A stretch of DNA of 27,161 nucleotides from JAGOSA01 sp039795715 (GCA_039795715.1 JBDKLD010000015.1:1-27161); one strand, 5' to 3'. Shown: positions 7,358-16,055, counted from the stretch's first letter. Notes: generated by a model not told the origin, from the letters alone. Numbers and translations: made by a program.

Positions 7358-8479
7358 ATGGGGGCTTCATCTGAAAATAGAATTGACTGGCTGATGATTC
7401 TTGCTATCATCCCAATACTTGCTGCCGGTCTAGTCACCATGAAGTCATTTACCGGCGAGTCCGGTTTTTTTGGACGTCAGCTAATCTGGGTGGCAGTCTC
7501 TTTTGTCGCTTTTTTCCTTTCGTCGCGTATCGATGTCCGTTTTCTCAAGAGGAGCAATATTGCGCTTGGTATTTTCATTGGTGCAGTTGCGTTGCTAGTT
7601 GTAGTCTTTATTGCCGGCAATGTAGTCAATGGTGCAAAATCATGGCTTTCATTTGGAGCATTTTCATTTCAGCCGTCGGATGTAGTTAAAATCTCGCTCA
7701 TTTTACTGCTCGCAAAGTACTATTCCCGGCGACATGTCGAGATCAAACACGTCAAGCATGTGCTCATATCAGGTCTCTACGCCCTAGTACCACTTACACT
7801 CATTTTTCTCGAGCCAGATTTTGGGTCGGCGATCATTATTTTTTTGATATGGTTTGGCATGACGCTTGTTTCTGGTATTTCCAAAAAGCACCTCGGTATC
7901 GTCTTTCTCATTCTACTCACAGTATTTGGTGGGCTATGGTTCTTTGTCTTTAAACCATACCAGAAGGATCGTATTAGAAATTTTCTCAATCCGTACCATG
8001 ACGCCCAGGGCTCTGGCTACAATGCGCTCATGTCGATTACCGCTGTCGGCTCAGGAGGCCTACTCGGCAAAGGCGTCGGTTTCGGTACGCAGTCTCGCTT
8101 TCAGTATTTACCCGAATATCAGACTGACTTTATTTTCGCTGCTTTTTCTGAAGAGTGGGGATTTGTCGGTGCGCTCATGCTTCTCTTGATGTATGGTCTT
8201 CTCATTTCCCGGATTATTAAAGTAGCTTTTTTGGGTGCAACCAATTTTGAAACACTCTTTGCTACTGGTTTTGCTGTGATGCTCTTGTCTCACTTACTCA
8301 TAAATATTGGTATGAATATTGGCATTATGCCTGTTACTGGAATTACGTTGCCATTTATGAGTTACGGCGGGTCGCATCTTCTGGTAGAATTCATTGCACT
8401 CGGTCTGCTCATGGGGATGCGACGCTATGCGCGCGCCACGCACCGAGATGATCTCCACAAAGAGTTTGTTGGTATATAA
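7358..8479 (+). CDS. rodA: RodA/FtsW family peptidoglycan glycosyltransferase
   Basis: A 373-residue polytopic SEDS protein with about ten membrane helices. It polymerises lipid II into glycan strands on the outer face of the membrane, normally with a class B penicillin-binding protein. Family motifs are clear: FSFQPSDVVKISLILLLAKY, FLEPDFGSAIIIFLIW, a GKGVGFGTQSRFQYLPEYQ loop continuing TDFIFAAFSEEWG (with the conserved Asp), and the C-terminal PFMSYGGSHLL. RodA rather than FtsW is chosen from the overall pattern and the absence of a long cytoplasmic N terminus, with moderate certainty. The ATG at 7358, 1 nt after the upstream stop, is preferred to the earlier in-frame ATG at 7334, which overlaps the previous gene. 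No transpeptidase partner is encoded next to it here. Confidence 0.92.
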   Translation: MGASSENRIDWLMILAIIPILAAGLVTMKSFTGESGFFGRQLIWVAVSFVAFFLSSRIDVRFLKRSNIALGIFIGAVALLVVVFIAGNVVNGAKSWLSFGAFSFQPSDVVKISLILLLAKYYSRRHVEIKHVKHVLISGLYALVPLTLIFLEPDFGSAIIIFLIWFGMTLVSGISKKHLGIVFLILLTVFGGLWFFVFKPYQKDRIRNFLNPYHDAQGSGYNALMSITAVGSGGLLGKGVGFGTQSRFQYLPEYQTDFIFAAFSEEWGFVGALMLLLMYGLLISRIIKVAFLGATNFETLFATGFAVMLLSHLLINIGMNIGIMPVTGITLPFMSYGGSHLLVEFIALGLLMGMRRYARATHRDDLHKEFVGI

Positions 8480-8483
8480 CTTC

Positions 8484-8969
8484 ATGAATCAAAACGTTTA
8501 CATTTTTTTTCATAATTTTGCTGACTATTCTGTAATCAAAACAGTTTCATATGTTATTTCGTATCCGCTTGGATACGGTTTGCCATTTATTATCTTCATA
8601 TATTTTTTATCAAAACACTCGCGCCCCCTCTACGCATCGACGTTACTTTTTTTCAGCGGTGTTTTATCTTGGGTTGCTGCTTTTTTATTAAAGCTACTTT
8701 TCCATATTCCTCGTCCAGTTTCACCCAACACCTTCTTTGATGTTGGTGGCTACTCATTTCCTTCTAGTCATGCAGCCGTTTACGCAGTACTCACATTTAC
8801 GGTAGCTTCACTTAAGCCGTCGTGGACCCTACCTATGGTGGCTATTACATTGCTAGTGGGTATTTCGAGAATTATTCTTGGTGTTCATACACAAGTGGAT
8901 ATTATTGGAGGATATATTCTTGGTAGCATCGTCGGCTACTATACGGTAAAGCATTTCAAAAAAATATGA
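8484..8969 (+). CDS. PAP2-family membrane phosphatase (probable undecaprenyl-diphosphatase)
   Basis: This 161-residue membrane protein has the three PAP2 signature motifs in order: KLLFHIPRP (KxxxxxxRP form), PSSHAAV (PSGH form) and SRIILGVHTQVDIIGG (SRxxxxxHxxxD form with the catalytic His). Around five helices fit the BcrC/PgpB-like fold, whose members dephosphorylate undecaprenyl pyrophosphate or related lipids outside the membrane. The gene follows rodA by 4 nt and overlaps uppP by 4 nt, so the context supports a lipid-carrier role. ATG 8484 is preferred; an upstream in-frame start at 8394 would overlap rodA by 86 nt. Substrate is inferred from neighbours. Confidence 0.87.
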   Translation: MNQNVYIFFHNFADYSVIKTVSYVISYPLGYGLPFIIFIYFLSKHSRPLYASTLLFFSGVLSWVAAFLLKLLFHIPRPVSPNTFFDVGGYSFPSSHAAVYAVLTFTVASLKPSWTLPMVAITLLVGISRIILGVHTQVDIIGGYILGSIVGYYTVKHFKKI

Positions 8970-9748
8970 CAATACTACATGCAATTATTTTCGGTATAGT
9001 CGAGGGCCTTACGGAATTCTTGCCGATTTCTTCCACTGCTCATTTGGACATTACTCGTGCTATTTTGTCATTACCCTCGAGCGAATTTCTCAAAACATTT
9101 GAAATTGGCATTCAGACTGGCGCTATACTTGCCGTGCTCATTCTCTATGGCAAAAAACTTTTTTCCTCATGGCGATACTTTCGTAATATTTCTCTAGCCT
9201 TTGTCCCGACAGCAATTATTGGCTTTTTCCTCTACAAAATAATAAAAGAGTTTTTACTCGGCAACGTGCTACTTGCCGCGATAATGATCTTTGTGGGCGG
9301 TGTGGTTATTGTGCTATTAGAAAGGGTAATGGTTAAAAGGGGAGAGAAAAGTGATGATATCCGTACGATAGAATCATTTACCACAAAAGAGCTCGTCATA
9401 CTTGGCACATCTCAAGCGTTAGCAGTTGTACCCGGTGTTTCCCGATCAGGTGCCGTTATTATCACTGGCAGATTGCTTGGCATACCAAAGTCAGCAATTA
9501 CAGAATTTTCTTTTGTGCTTGCTGTGCCAACAATTCTGGCTGCAACTGGATATGATTTATTCAAGACAAATTTCACTCTGACCAACCTAGAGTGGCTGTA
9601 TTTCGCTATTGGATTCACTGTTTCATTCATTGTTGCCTTGGCGGTCGTTCGCTGGCTTCTCGTGTATATTCAGAGACATTCATTTGCCATTTTTGGATGG
9701 TATAGAATCATATTTTCATTACTCGTGCTCCTTTTCTTGCTCTCATAG
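8966..9748 (+). CDS. uppP: Undecaprenyl-diphosphatase UppP (BacA family)
   Basis: A 260-residue polytopic protein that recycles the lipid carrier by converting undecaprenyl pyrophosphate to the monophosphate. The two family signatures are present: EGLTEFLPISSTAHL at residues 13-27, with its catalytic Glu and Ser residues, and PGVSRSGAVIITGRLLG around 155-171 with the conserved Arg. Length is typical for the family. The ATG overlaps the stop of the PAP2 gene (ATGA), indicating coupling. This operon therefore ends with two structurally unrelated enzymes that can do the same reaction. No terminator is evident before secD, which has its own promoter. Confidence 0.95.
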   Translation: MTILHAIIFGIVEGLTEFLPISSTAHLDITRAILSLPSSEFLKTFEIGIQTGAILAVLILYGKKLFSSWRYFRNISLAFVPTAIIGFFLYKIIKEFLLGNVLLAAIMIFVGGVVIVLLERVMVKRGEKSDDIRTIESFTTKELVILGTSQALAVVPGVSRSGAVIITGRLLGIPKSAITEFSFVLAVPTILAATGYDLFKTNFTLTNLEWLYFAIGFTVSFIVALAVVRWLLVYIQRHSFAIFGWYRIIFSLLVLLFLLS

Positions 9749-9755
9749 CCAGAGC

Positions 9756-9784
9756 TTGCTTTTTACCCCTAAAACCCTTACAAT
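9756..9784 (+). promoter_or_regulatory. Promoter of secDF
   Basis: TTGCTT (9756-9761), a 17 nt spacer and TACAAT (9779-9784) form a good sigma70-type promoter. The ATG of secD lies 9 nt further, so the mRNA has almost no leader. Confidence 0.68.
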
Positions 9785-9793
9785 CCTTGCATT

Positions 9794-11161
9794 ATGTGGA
9801 AAAAAAGACTGGTAGCTTTGCTTATTTTAATCCTCGGAGTAGGCGTGGCCTATTTCGTCTATATGTCAGAAGCCCGTTACAATGGTACCGACGCAACTGC
9901 TGAGAAAACTGGTATTGCAGCCCGTTACCCTTTTAAACTCGGCCTTGACCTCTCTGGCGGTTCTCACCTCATATACCATGCTGATGTCTCCAAAATTGAG
10001 CCAAAGCAAGTACCAGAATCTATGGCCGCACTCCGCGATGTTATCGAGCGTCGTATCAATGTGCTCGGCGTCTCTGAGCCAATTATTCGAATTGAAGAAG
10101 GCACCAACAATGACCAACGCCTCGTTGTCGATTTGCCAGACGTTACCGATGTGAAAAAAGCCACTGACACAATCGGCGAAACTCCTGTCCTTGAATTTAA
10201 AACTGAAAATCCAAATCCACCAAAAGAGACTCCAGTTGTTGTCGGCCCTGATGGCAAGGTCAATCTCAATATTGATCCATTTGCAGGCAAGTACCTACCA
10301 ACAGAACTCACTGGTCGTTTTCTCCAACGCTCATCGTTAGAGTTCAATCAGCAAACTCGTCAGGCAACAGTAGTCTTGCAATTCAATGACGAGGGCGCAA
10401 AACTTTTTGAAAAATTAACCAAAGAAAATATCGGTAAGAGTATCGCTATTTACCTCGATGGCTCTCCAATTTCAGCTCCAACGGTTCGTCAGGCAATCGT
10501 TGGTGGCCGTGCAGAGATCACCGGTAATTTTACTCCACAGGAAGCCAAGACACTTGTTGGCCGTCTCAATTCTGGTGCTCTACCAGTGCCGATTTCTCTT
10601 GTCTCTACTCAGACTATCGGCCCAACTCTTGGTGAAAAAGCCGTAAAAGCCGGTGAGATGGCGGCCCTCTACGGTTTCATTATTGTCGCAATATTCTTGC
10701 TCGTTTGGTACCGTTTACCTGGGCTCATTGCGATCATCGCGCTCTCCCTTTATGTGGCAATCATGCTCGCCTTGTTCAAGGTTATCCCTGTGACGCTCAC
10801 TGCTGCTGGTATTGCTGGATTCATTATTTCTATCGGTGTGGCAGTCGATGCCAATGTGCTCATCTTTGAACGCTTAAAAGAAGAGCTAAAAAATGGTCGC
10901 ACGATTAGTGATGCCATCGAAGCTGGTTTTGACCGTGCGTGGACGTCTATTCGTGATTCCAATACATCGAGTATTATTACTGCACTTATTCTCTTCTGGT
11001 TCGGTAGCTCACTTATCAAAGGTTTCGCACTAACATTCGGTCTCGGCGTGCTTGTATCGCTCTTCTCGGCAATTACCGTCACTCGAGTATTCCTCCGCGC
11101 AATTCCAGTCGGCAACGGTCGTGTCGCACGATTTTTATTCTCTTCAGGATTTGTAAAATAA
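9794..11161 (+). CDS. secD: Protein translocase subunit SecD
   Basis: A 455-residue Sec accessory subunit that uses the proton motive force to help pull preproteins through SecYEG. Residues about 5-23 are TM1. FKLGLDLSGGSHLIY at 47-61 is the SecD signature. A large extracytoplasmic region follows (VIERRINVLGVSEPIIR, later AIYLDGSPISAPTVRQAI), then five C-terminal helices from about 285 on, with the SecDF motif GVAVDANVLIFERLKEE. It is much shorter than E. coli SecD (615), as is usual in reduced genomes. It precedes secF by 1 nt. Start: first ATG, set by the promoter. Confidence 0.96.
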   Translation: MWKKRLVALLILILGVGVAYFVYMSEARYNGTDATAEKTGIAARYPFKLGLDLSGGSHLIYHADVSKIEPKQVPESMAALRDVIERRINVLGVSEPIIRIEEGTNNDQRLVVDLPDVTDVKKATDTIGETPVLEFKTENPNPPKETPVVVGPDGKVNLNIDPFAGKYLPTELTGRFLQRSSLEFNQQTRQATVVLQFNDEGAKLFEKLTKENIGKSIAIYLDGSPISAPTVRQAIVGGRAEITGNFTPQEAKTLVGRLNSGALPVPISLVSTQTIGPTLGEKAVKAGEMAALYGFIIVAIFLLVWYRLPGLIAIIALSLYVAIMLALFKVIPVTLTAAGIAGFIISIGVAVDANVLIFERLKEELKNGRTISDAIEAGFDRAWTSIRDSNTSSIITALILFWFGSSLIKGFALTFGLGVLVSLFSAITVTRVFLRAIPVGNGRVARFLFSSGFVK

Positions 11162-11162
11162 T

Positions 11163-12068
11163 ATGTTTATCATCAGAAACAGAAAAATATTCATCGGTAT
11201 ATCGACTGTGCTCGTTATTATTTCGATTGTGCTCATTTCGATGTTTGGTCTCAAATTCGGCATTGATTTCAAAGGCGGAGCTCAGACTGAAATTAGCTAC
11301 ACAGATACTCGTCCAACTACCGAGGTGTTGCAAGGGGCACTTGCAAAGCTTGAACTCGGCGAAGTTGTCCTCCAGCCTGTTGGCGAAACTGACTATGTTA
11401 TCAAGTCCCGCGACCTGACAGAAACAGAACATCAAGCAATGATGAAAGCTGTGGCAATTGATGGCAAGTTTAAGGGTGAAGAAAAGAGCTATACCTCGAT
11501 CGGTCCGTCAATAGGCAAAGAGCTCAAGCAAAAAGCCATCTGGGCAATCATACTCGTTATGCTCGCAATCATCTGCTTTATTGCTTATGCCTTCCGTAAA
11601 GTCTCTCACCCTGTTTCTTCATGGAGATATGGACTCATTGCCATTGTGACGCTCATACATGACATCGCTATCCCAACAGGAGCTTTTGCACTCATATCAC
11701 ACTACTCGGGTATTGAGATAGACACGCTGTTCATTGTCGCATTGCTCACCGTGCTTGGCCTGTCAGTTTCGGACACTATCGTTGTGTTCGATAGAATCCG
11801 CGAAAATATTCGTCACCATGCGTCAAAAGACTTTGCTGAAACAGTTGGACGCTCTCTGTCGCAAACATTCACTCGCTCAATCAATACTTCTCTCACTGTT
11901 ATTCTTGTACTCGTCTCACTGTTTCTCTTTGGGCCTGAGAGTACCAAGACATTTGCGCTCGTCCTCGCAATCGGACTTTTCTTCGGCACGTACTCGTCGA
12001 TCTTCCTCGCAAGTCCGCTACTTGTGGCAGTAGAGAAAATGCAAAAGGGGAATCATAAGAAGAAATAA
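11163..12068 (+). CDS. secF: Protein translocase subunit SecF
   Basis: A 301-residue partner of SecD in the membrane translocase complex. It has the family form: TM1 at about 9-29, then FGIDFKGGAQTEISY, an extracytoplasmic domain of about 90 residues, and five helices including the signature LSVSDTIVVFDRIRENIR near residue 200. The gene is separated from secD by a single base, so the two are made together. It ends in a Lys-rich tail (QKGNHKKK) just before a bidirectional terminator. Confidence 0.96.
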   Translation: MFIIRNRKIFIGISTVLVIISIVLISMFGLKFGIDFKGGAQTEISYTDTRPTTEVLQGALAKLELGEVVLQPVGETDYVIKSRDLTETEHQAMMKAVAIDGKFKGEEKSYTSIGPSIGKELKQKAIWAIILVMLAIICFIAYAFRKVSHPVSSWRYGLIAIVTLIHDIAIPTGAFALISHYSGIEIDTLFIVALLTVLGLSVSDTIVVFDRIRENIRHHASKDFAETVGRSLSQTFTRSINTSLTVILVLVSLFLFGPESTKTFALVLAIGLFFGTYSSIFLASPLLVAVEKMQKGNHKKK

Positions 12069-12071
12069 AAA

Positions 12072-12102
12072 AAAGCCACTCGATTACTCGGGTGGTTTTT
12101 TG
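12072..12102. terminator. Bidirectional terminator between secF and the minus-strand gene
   Basis: CCACTCG (12076-12082) and CGGGTGG (12089-12095) form a hairpin, with T-run after it on the plus strand and A-run before it for the minus strand. It ends secF and the convergent gene at once. The stop codon of the minus-strand gene (12084-12086) is inside the loop. Confidence 0.88.
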
Positions 12103-12377
12103 TTACGTTGGCGCTTTCGAAGCGTCACGCTTTGCTGGAGTTGCTGCCAAACAACGTCTGGCCGCTTGCTTTTCGCCAATCTTTTTCTGAAGCGAAGAAT
12201 GTATTCAAATTGTTTTTCGACTTCGCTTCGATCGTATAGCCTATTGGGATAACCTTTGTCTCGACAAAGGCGGATCATTATTACGTAAACAATCTCGTCA
12301 TGATAACCCTTGTCCCTGACTATACTTCGAAATGACTCGGGAGAAACATCCAACTGGAAGAGGGGTTCTGTTGGCAT
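12084..12377 (-). CDS. Small basic protein of unknown function
   Basis: A 97-residue soluble, Arg/Lys-rich protein. The C-terminal half is helical and very basic (ILRFRKRLAKSKRPDVVWQQL, ending RKRQRNKKPPE), which would suit nucleic-acid binding, but I recognise no family. The N-terminal part (SPESFRSIVRDKGYHDEIV, then RLCRDKGYPN) contains a repeated RDKGY phrase about 20 residues apart. A recognisable promoter on the minus strand and a terminator shared with secF support it as a real gene. It stands alone. Confidence 0.65.
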   Translation of the reverse strand: MPTEPLFQLDVSPESFRSIVRDKGYHDEIVYVIMIRLCRDKGYPNRLYDRSEVEKQFEYILRFRKRLAKSKRPDVVWQQLQQSVTLRKRQRNKKPPE

Positions 12378-12389
12378 CGTTTTTCTTAG

Positions 12390-12417
12390 ATTATATATTA
12401 CTTGTAAAAAAAGTCAA
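12390..12417 (-). promoter_or_regulatory. Promoter of the small basic protein gene
   Basis: On the minus strand TTGACT (12417-12412), 16 nt spacer and TATAAT (12395-12390) form a near-consensus promoter. The ATG at 12377 is 12 nt downstream, leaving a leader of only about 5 nt. Confidence 0.68.
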
Positions 12418-12422
12418 ATAAT

Positions 12423-12447
12423 AAAAAACCACCCAAAAGTTAGGTGG
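12423..12447 (-). terminator. Terminator of the minus-strand membrane protein gene
   Basis: Read on the minus strand, CCACC and GGGTGG arms pair across a short loop and are followed by six T (plus-strand A-run 12423-12428). The stop codon of the gene (12440-12442) is inside the hairpin, the same economy as at 12084. Confidence 0.75.
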
Positions 12448-12676
12448 TCACATTTTCTTTGTAATTCCAATTTATTAGGCCTTCGGCGATTAGCAGACAA
12501 GCGATAATAAATGGATAGAAACTTATTAAGCTTCCAATAATAACTACTCCCAAGTTAGACTGAGAGTCGCTGTAGTACGGCATGATCTTTTTATGGAACA
12601 TAAATGCTGTAATAATCAGTATTATGATACCGAAAAGAAAGTTAGTACGAGGAGTAAAGATTTTTTGCATATTCAT
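12440..12676 (-). CDS. Small two-helix membrane protein, unknown function
   Basis: A 78-residue protein with two clear hydrophobic helices (about residues 13-27, FLFGIIILIITAFMF, and about 41-66, NLGVVIIGSLISFYPFIIACLLIAEG-like). The loop between them is hydrophilic (HKKIMPYYSDSQS). No family is recognised. A second ATG two codons in (MQKIF) is an alternative start. It is divergent from lemA, and the two starts are about 100 bases apart, sharing an A+T-rich promoter region. A dedicated terminator supports it being expressed. Confidence 0.6.
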   Translation of the reverse strand: MNMQKIFTPRTNFLFGIIILIITAFMFHKKIMPYYSDSQSNLGVVIIGSLISFYPFIIACLLIAEGLINWNYKENVTT

Positions 12677-12703
12677 TTGTTTTAGGTATTCCTATACAAA
12701 GTA

Positions 12704-12712
12704 TGATATAAT
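12704..12712 (+). promoter_or_regulatory. Extended -10 promoter of lemA
   Basis: TGaTATAAT is a perfect extended -10 (hexamer 12707-12712). Transcription would begin near 12719, giving a leader of about 56 nt before lemA. This is unlike most starts here, where the gap is 6-9 nt. The leader lacks a Shine-Dalgarno motif. Confidence 0.65.
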
Positions 12713-12774
12713 AGCCTTACTGTCAAATGATTTATCGGCAGGGTCACTTTATAAAAAACTAACAAATAATTAAT

Positions 12775-13350
12775 ATGTACATAGTAATTGGTATAATTGC
12801 CGTCATTGTCATCTGGTTCGTAGTTGCCTACAACTCTTTCGTTCGCTTGGTAACACAAGCCAAAGAAGCATGGGCAGATATCGAAGTCCAACTCAAGCGC
12901 CGTTTTGATCTTATTCCAAATCTCGTCAATACTATCAAGGGTTCAACTGCTTTCGAACAAGGCACGCTAGAGAAAGTTGTCGAAGCTCGGGCAAAAGCAA
13001 CTTCAGTAAATATTGATCCAAGCAAGCTCGATGCTGCTGCTATGGCAACATTTCAGGCTTCACAGAGTGAACTCTCGAGTTCACTTGGCAGGCTCATGGT
13101 TGTCGCTGAACAGTATCCTGATCTAAAGTCCAATCAAAACTTCCTCGCGCTTCAGCACGAACTCTCTGATACTGAAAACAAGATACAAGCAGCTCGCCGT
13201 TTCTTCAATGGCACAGTCCGCGATCTTAATATCAAGATCCAGTCTTTCCCGAGTAATATGCTCGCAGGAATGTTCAATTTTACAAAAATGGAATTCTTCG
13301 ATTTGCCTGACAATGATGCTGCTCAGAATCCGGTAGAAGTTAAGTTCTAA
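12775..13350 (+). CDS. lemA: LemA family protein
   Basis: A 191-residue membrane protein. One N-terminal helix (residues 2-19) is followed by the family hallmark YNSFVRLVTQAKEAWADIEVQLKRR, with DLIPNLVNTIKG next, then a long helical bundle ending ARRFFNGTVRDLNIKIQSF and a C-terminal NMLAGMFNFTKMEFF. LemA proteins are found with DUF2207 proteins and HtpX/M48 proteases; their biochemical role is unsettled but points to the cell envelope. The next gene starts 15 nt after the stop. Length and motif order are normal. Confidence 0.93.
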   Translation: MYIVIGIIAVIVIWFVVAYNSFVRLVTQAKEAWADIEVQLKRRFDLIPNLVNTIKGSTAFEQGTLEKVVEARAKATSVNIDPSKLDAAAMATFQASQSELSSSLGRLMVVAEQYPDLKSNQNFLALQHELSDTENKIQAARRFFNGTVRDLNIKIQSFPSNMLAGMFNFTKMEFFDLPDNDAAQNPVEVKF

Positions 13351-13365
13351 TTTTACTTCCTCTTT

Positions 13366-15078
13366 GTGCTGAAAAATAAATACACTTTCATACTGACAAT
13401 CGCGCTCAGCCTCATTGTTTTAGGCGGAGGTGTTTTGCGCACTCAAGCACAAGCAGATCAAGGTGAAAGAATTATTAGTTTTTCTTCAAATCTTGAAACC
13501 CGCACTGATGCAGGAATGAAAGTCACTGAAACCATTGTTTACGACTTTGGTAAACTCGAGCGTCATGGTATTTTCCGTATCATTCGCGACCAAAATGCCA
13601 ACGGTAAGAAAATGAGCATCAAAGGTATTGATGTTACAGACGAAAAAGGGCAATCGTATAACTACGTTACAACGGACAATGCCGACGACGTTACCGTAAA
13701 AATCGGTAATCCCGATGCTACTATCACTGGCGTGCACACCTACATTATTGTCTACGATGTTAGTAATGTCGCCACCTATTTTGACGATAAAGATGAATTC
13801 ACATGGAATGTCATGGGCGATAAATGGAATATTCCAATTCTGAAAGCGAGTGCGACTGTGCAATTGCCGGAAAATGTTGCCACTAAAAATGTCACTTTGT
13901 CATGCTACAAAGGCAAGTATGGATCGACCGAACAATGCACTGACAAGAAAATAGAAAACGGTAGCATCTACTTTTCTGATAGCAACTTTGCTCCGAGCGA
14001 AGACCTGACTATTTCGATAGGTTTGCCAAAGGGAATCATTGTTTCTGGAAAAGAGCCGTTTGACTATTCGTTCCTCGCATGGATTCTCCCAATTGTGGTC
14101 GGCGCATGGTTTATTTTCCGTTTTATGCAAAAAAAGAAAGAACTTGGTGCGAATCAAACTATTATCGTTGAATACGAACAGCCGCAAGGAATGACACCGA
14201 CGCTTGTTGGTTCAGTCGTTGACGGCAGAGTAAATAACCTCGATATTACGGCCGGGCTCATTAGTGTGGCAGAAAAAGGTTTTGTAAAAATAAAGCGTAT
14301 TGAAAAGAAATGGCTTCTTGGTAATGCGGATTTTGAGCTGACACTCCTTCGACCTATCACCGAGCTTTCTGATTTAACCGAACAAAAGATCCTAGAATAT
14401 TTCTTTACTAAAAAGACACTCAACGACACTGTCGTTCTTTCTGAGCTGGGTAAAACAGACTTTCCATTACTCATTGCAGGACTCAAGGATAAAGTCTATA
14501 GCGAAATAGTAGAAAAAGGTTTTTTCTCGAAAAATCCCAAGACCAGAAAACAAGCTTTTGGTTTTATAGGCTATCTCTTTGTTTTTGCCGGTATTTTCCC
14601 AGGGATAGCGTTGGGGATACATGCTGTATTGGCGTTAGCTAGTAGCGGTATTTTACTCATTTTGTACCCATACATTGTGGTTGCCAGAACTAAAAAGGGC
14701 GTGGAAGCACGCCGTCACATTCTCGGTTTCAAGCAATTTCTCTCGGTCACCGACAAAGAGCGTTTTGATTTTCACAATGCGCCTGAGAAAATGACAGAGA
14801 AAAATCCTGAGCAATTTATGAAATTTCTACCTTTCGCAATTGCACTCGGTGTTGAAGAAAAATGGGCAAAGCAATTTGAAGGAATTTACCTCACACCGCC
14901 AGCATGGTATTCAGGAGCAAGTGCTGGGCAATTTACTGCTGGTGCTTTCGTGCATGACATGTCATCATTTACGGCATATTCAAACAGCATTTCCAGTCCA
15001 CATTCGAGTGGTGGCGCTTCTGGAGGGGGCGGATTTTCCGGTGGCGGAGGTGGCGGTGGCGGTGGCGGAAGCTGGTAA
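13366..15078 (+). CDS. DUF2207 domain membrane protein with Gly-rich tail
   Basis: A 570-residue protein starting at GTG 13366. Residues about 5-27 are a signal peptide or membrane helix. The extracytoplasmic DUF2207 domain (about 30-220) begins with ERIISFSSNLETRTDAGMKV. A helix follows at about 228-245 (FLAWILPIVVGAWFIFRF), then a cytoplasmic region, two further helices near 400-440, and a final cytoplasmic segment ending GGGGFSGGGGGGGGGGSW. The poly-Gly tail with a terminal SW is characteristic of this family. It lies between lemA and htpX, so the three probably act together in membrane maintenance. An expected first ATG is absent, and the GTG fits the spacing after lemA. Confidence 0.88.
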   Translation: MLKNKYTFILTIALSLIVLGGGVLRTQAQADQGERIISFSSNLETRTDAGMKVTETIVYDFGKLERHGIFRIIRDQNANGKKMSIKGIDVTDEKGQSYNYVTTDNADDVTVKIGNPDATITGVHTYIIVYDVSNVATYFDDKDEFTWNVMGDKWNIPILKASATVQLPENVATKNVTLSCYKGKYGSTEQCTDKKIENGSIYFSDSNFAPSEDLTISIGLPKGIIVSGKEPFDYSFLAWILPIVVGAWFIFRFMQKKKELGANQTIIVEYEQPQGMTPTLVGSVVDGRVNNLDITAGLISVAEKGFVKIKRIEKKWLLGNADFELTLLRPITELSDLTEQKILEYFFTKKTLNDTVVLSELGKTDFPLLIAGLKDKVYSEIVEKGFFSKNPKTRKQAFGFIGYLFVFAGIFPGIALGIHAVLALASSGILLILYPYIVVARTKKGVEARRHILGFKQFLSVTDKERFDFHNAPEKMTEKNPEQFMKFLPFAIALGVEEKWAKQFEGIYLTPPAWYSGASAGQFTAGAFVHDMSSFTAYSNSISSPHSSGGASGGGGFSGGGGGGGGGGSW

Positions 15079-15079
15079 T

Positions 15080-15108
15080 TTGCTCAGCAATCAACTAAAC
15101 TGTATATT
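15080..15108 (+). promoter_or_regulatory. Promoter of htpX
   Basis: TTGCTC (15080-15085), 17 nt spacer and TATATT (15103-15108). The ATG at 15115 is 6 nt downstream, predicting a leaderless message. The -35 starts 2 nt after the stop codon of the upstream gene. Confidence 0.65.
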
Positions 15109-15114
15109 CAAAAC

Positions 15115-16005
15115 ATGGCAACACTCTACACGCAACAATCAAAAAACGTTCGCAAGACTTGGATTCTCATGACGTCTTTCTTTGTGCTGGTTATTGCTAT
15201 CGGCTACATTTTTGCCTACATCTACAATTCTCCAGGAGTACTTTACGTCGCAGTAATTTTCAGCATTGTCATGAATATTGTCAGCTATTGGAATTCCGAC
15301 AAGATCGCGCTCTCACTTTCTCGCGCTGTGCCGGCAGACGTAGAACAATATCTCGAGCTACACCGTATTGTGGAAAATCTTGCGATTACCGCTGGTTTGC
15401 CAAAACCTCGTGTCTACATCATCAACGATAGCGCGCCCAACGCTTTTGCCACTGGTAGGAATAAAGAGCACGCTGCAGTTGCCGTCACGACTGGCTTGTT
15501 GAGCATTTTGGATAAAACTGAACTTGAAGGTGTCATCGCGCACGAACTTTCTCATGTTGGCAACAAAGATATTTTGGTATCGACCGTTGCTGTCGTGCTT
15601 GCTGGTTTTATTTCCATTCTCTCGCATATGTTTTTGCGTGGCATGGCGTGGGGTGGTGGACGACGAGGTGGCGACAGGGAGGGTGGTGGCGTGCTGATGA
15701 TTGTTGGTATTGTGCTTGCAATTCTCGCACCTATTTTCGCGACGCTTGTACAGCTCGCGATTTCTCGCAAGCGTGAATATTTGGCTGATACTGATGGTGC
15801 ACTACTTACTCGTTATCCAGACGGATTGGCAAATGCTTTGCAGAAAATATCCGCCTACGCCGCACCAATGGCAACAGCCAACAATGCCACGGCACACCTT
15901 TTCATTGCCAATCCTTTTGGGGGCGGCAAAAAACTTTCCGGGCTTTTTTCAACGCATCCGCCGATTGAAAATCGTATCAAGATTTTGCGAGAAATGGGGA
16001 GATAG
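15115..16005 (+). CDS. htpX: HtpX-like M48 zinc metalloprotease
   Basis: A 296-residue membrane protease that degrades damaged membrane proteins. It has the zinc motif HELSH at 143-147 in IAHELSHVGNKD, and the third ligand Glu near 221 in RKREYLADTDGA. Membrane helices are at about 15-35, 39-57, 157-175 and 196-215. A Gly-rich loop (WGGGRRGGDREGGG) lies between the last two. The C-terminal FSTHPPIENRIKILREM is a family signature. It follows the LemA/DUF2207 pair but has its own promoter inside the 36 nt gap. All catalytic residues are present. Confidence 0.95.
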   Translation: MATLYTQQSKNVRKTWILMTSFFVLVIAIGYIFAYIYNSPGVLYVAVIFSIVMNIVSYWNSDKIALSLSRAVPADVEQYLELHRIVENLAITAGLPKPRVYIINDSAPNAFATGRNKEHAAVAVTTGLLSILDKTELEGVIAHELSHVGNKDILVSTVAVVLAGFISILSHMFLRGMAWGGGRRGGDREGGGVLMIVGIVLAILAPIFATLVQLAISRKREYLADTDGALLTRYPDGLANALQKISAYAAPMATANNATAHLFIANPFGGGKKLSGLFSTHPPIENRIKILREMGR

Positions 16006-16055
16006 TTGAAGAGATGCAGAAGCCCGGCGAATCGTGCAAAAAATGCCGAATCTGC

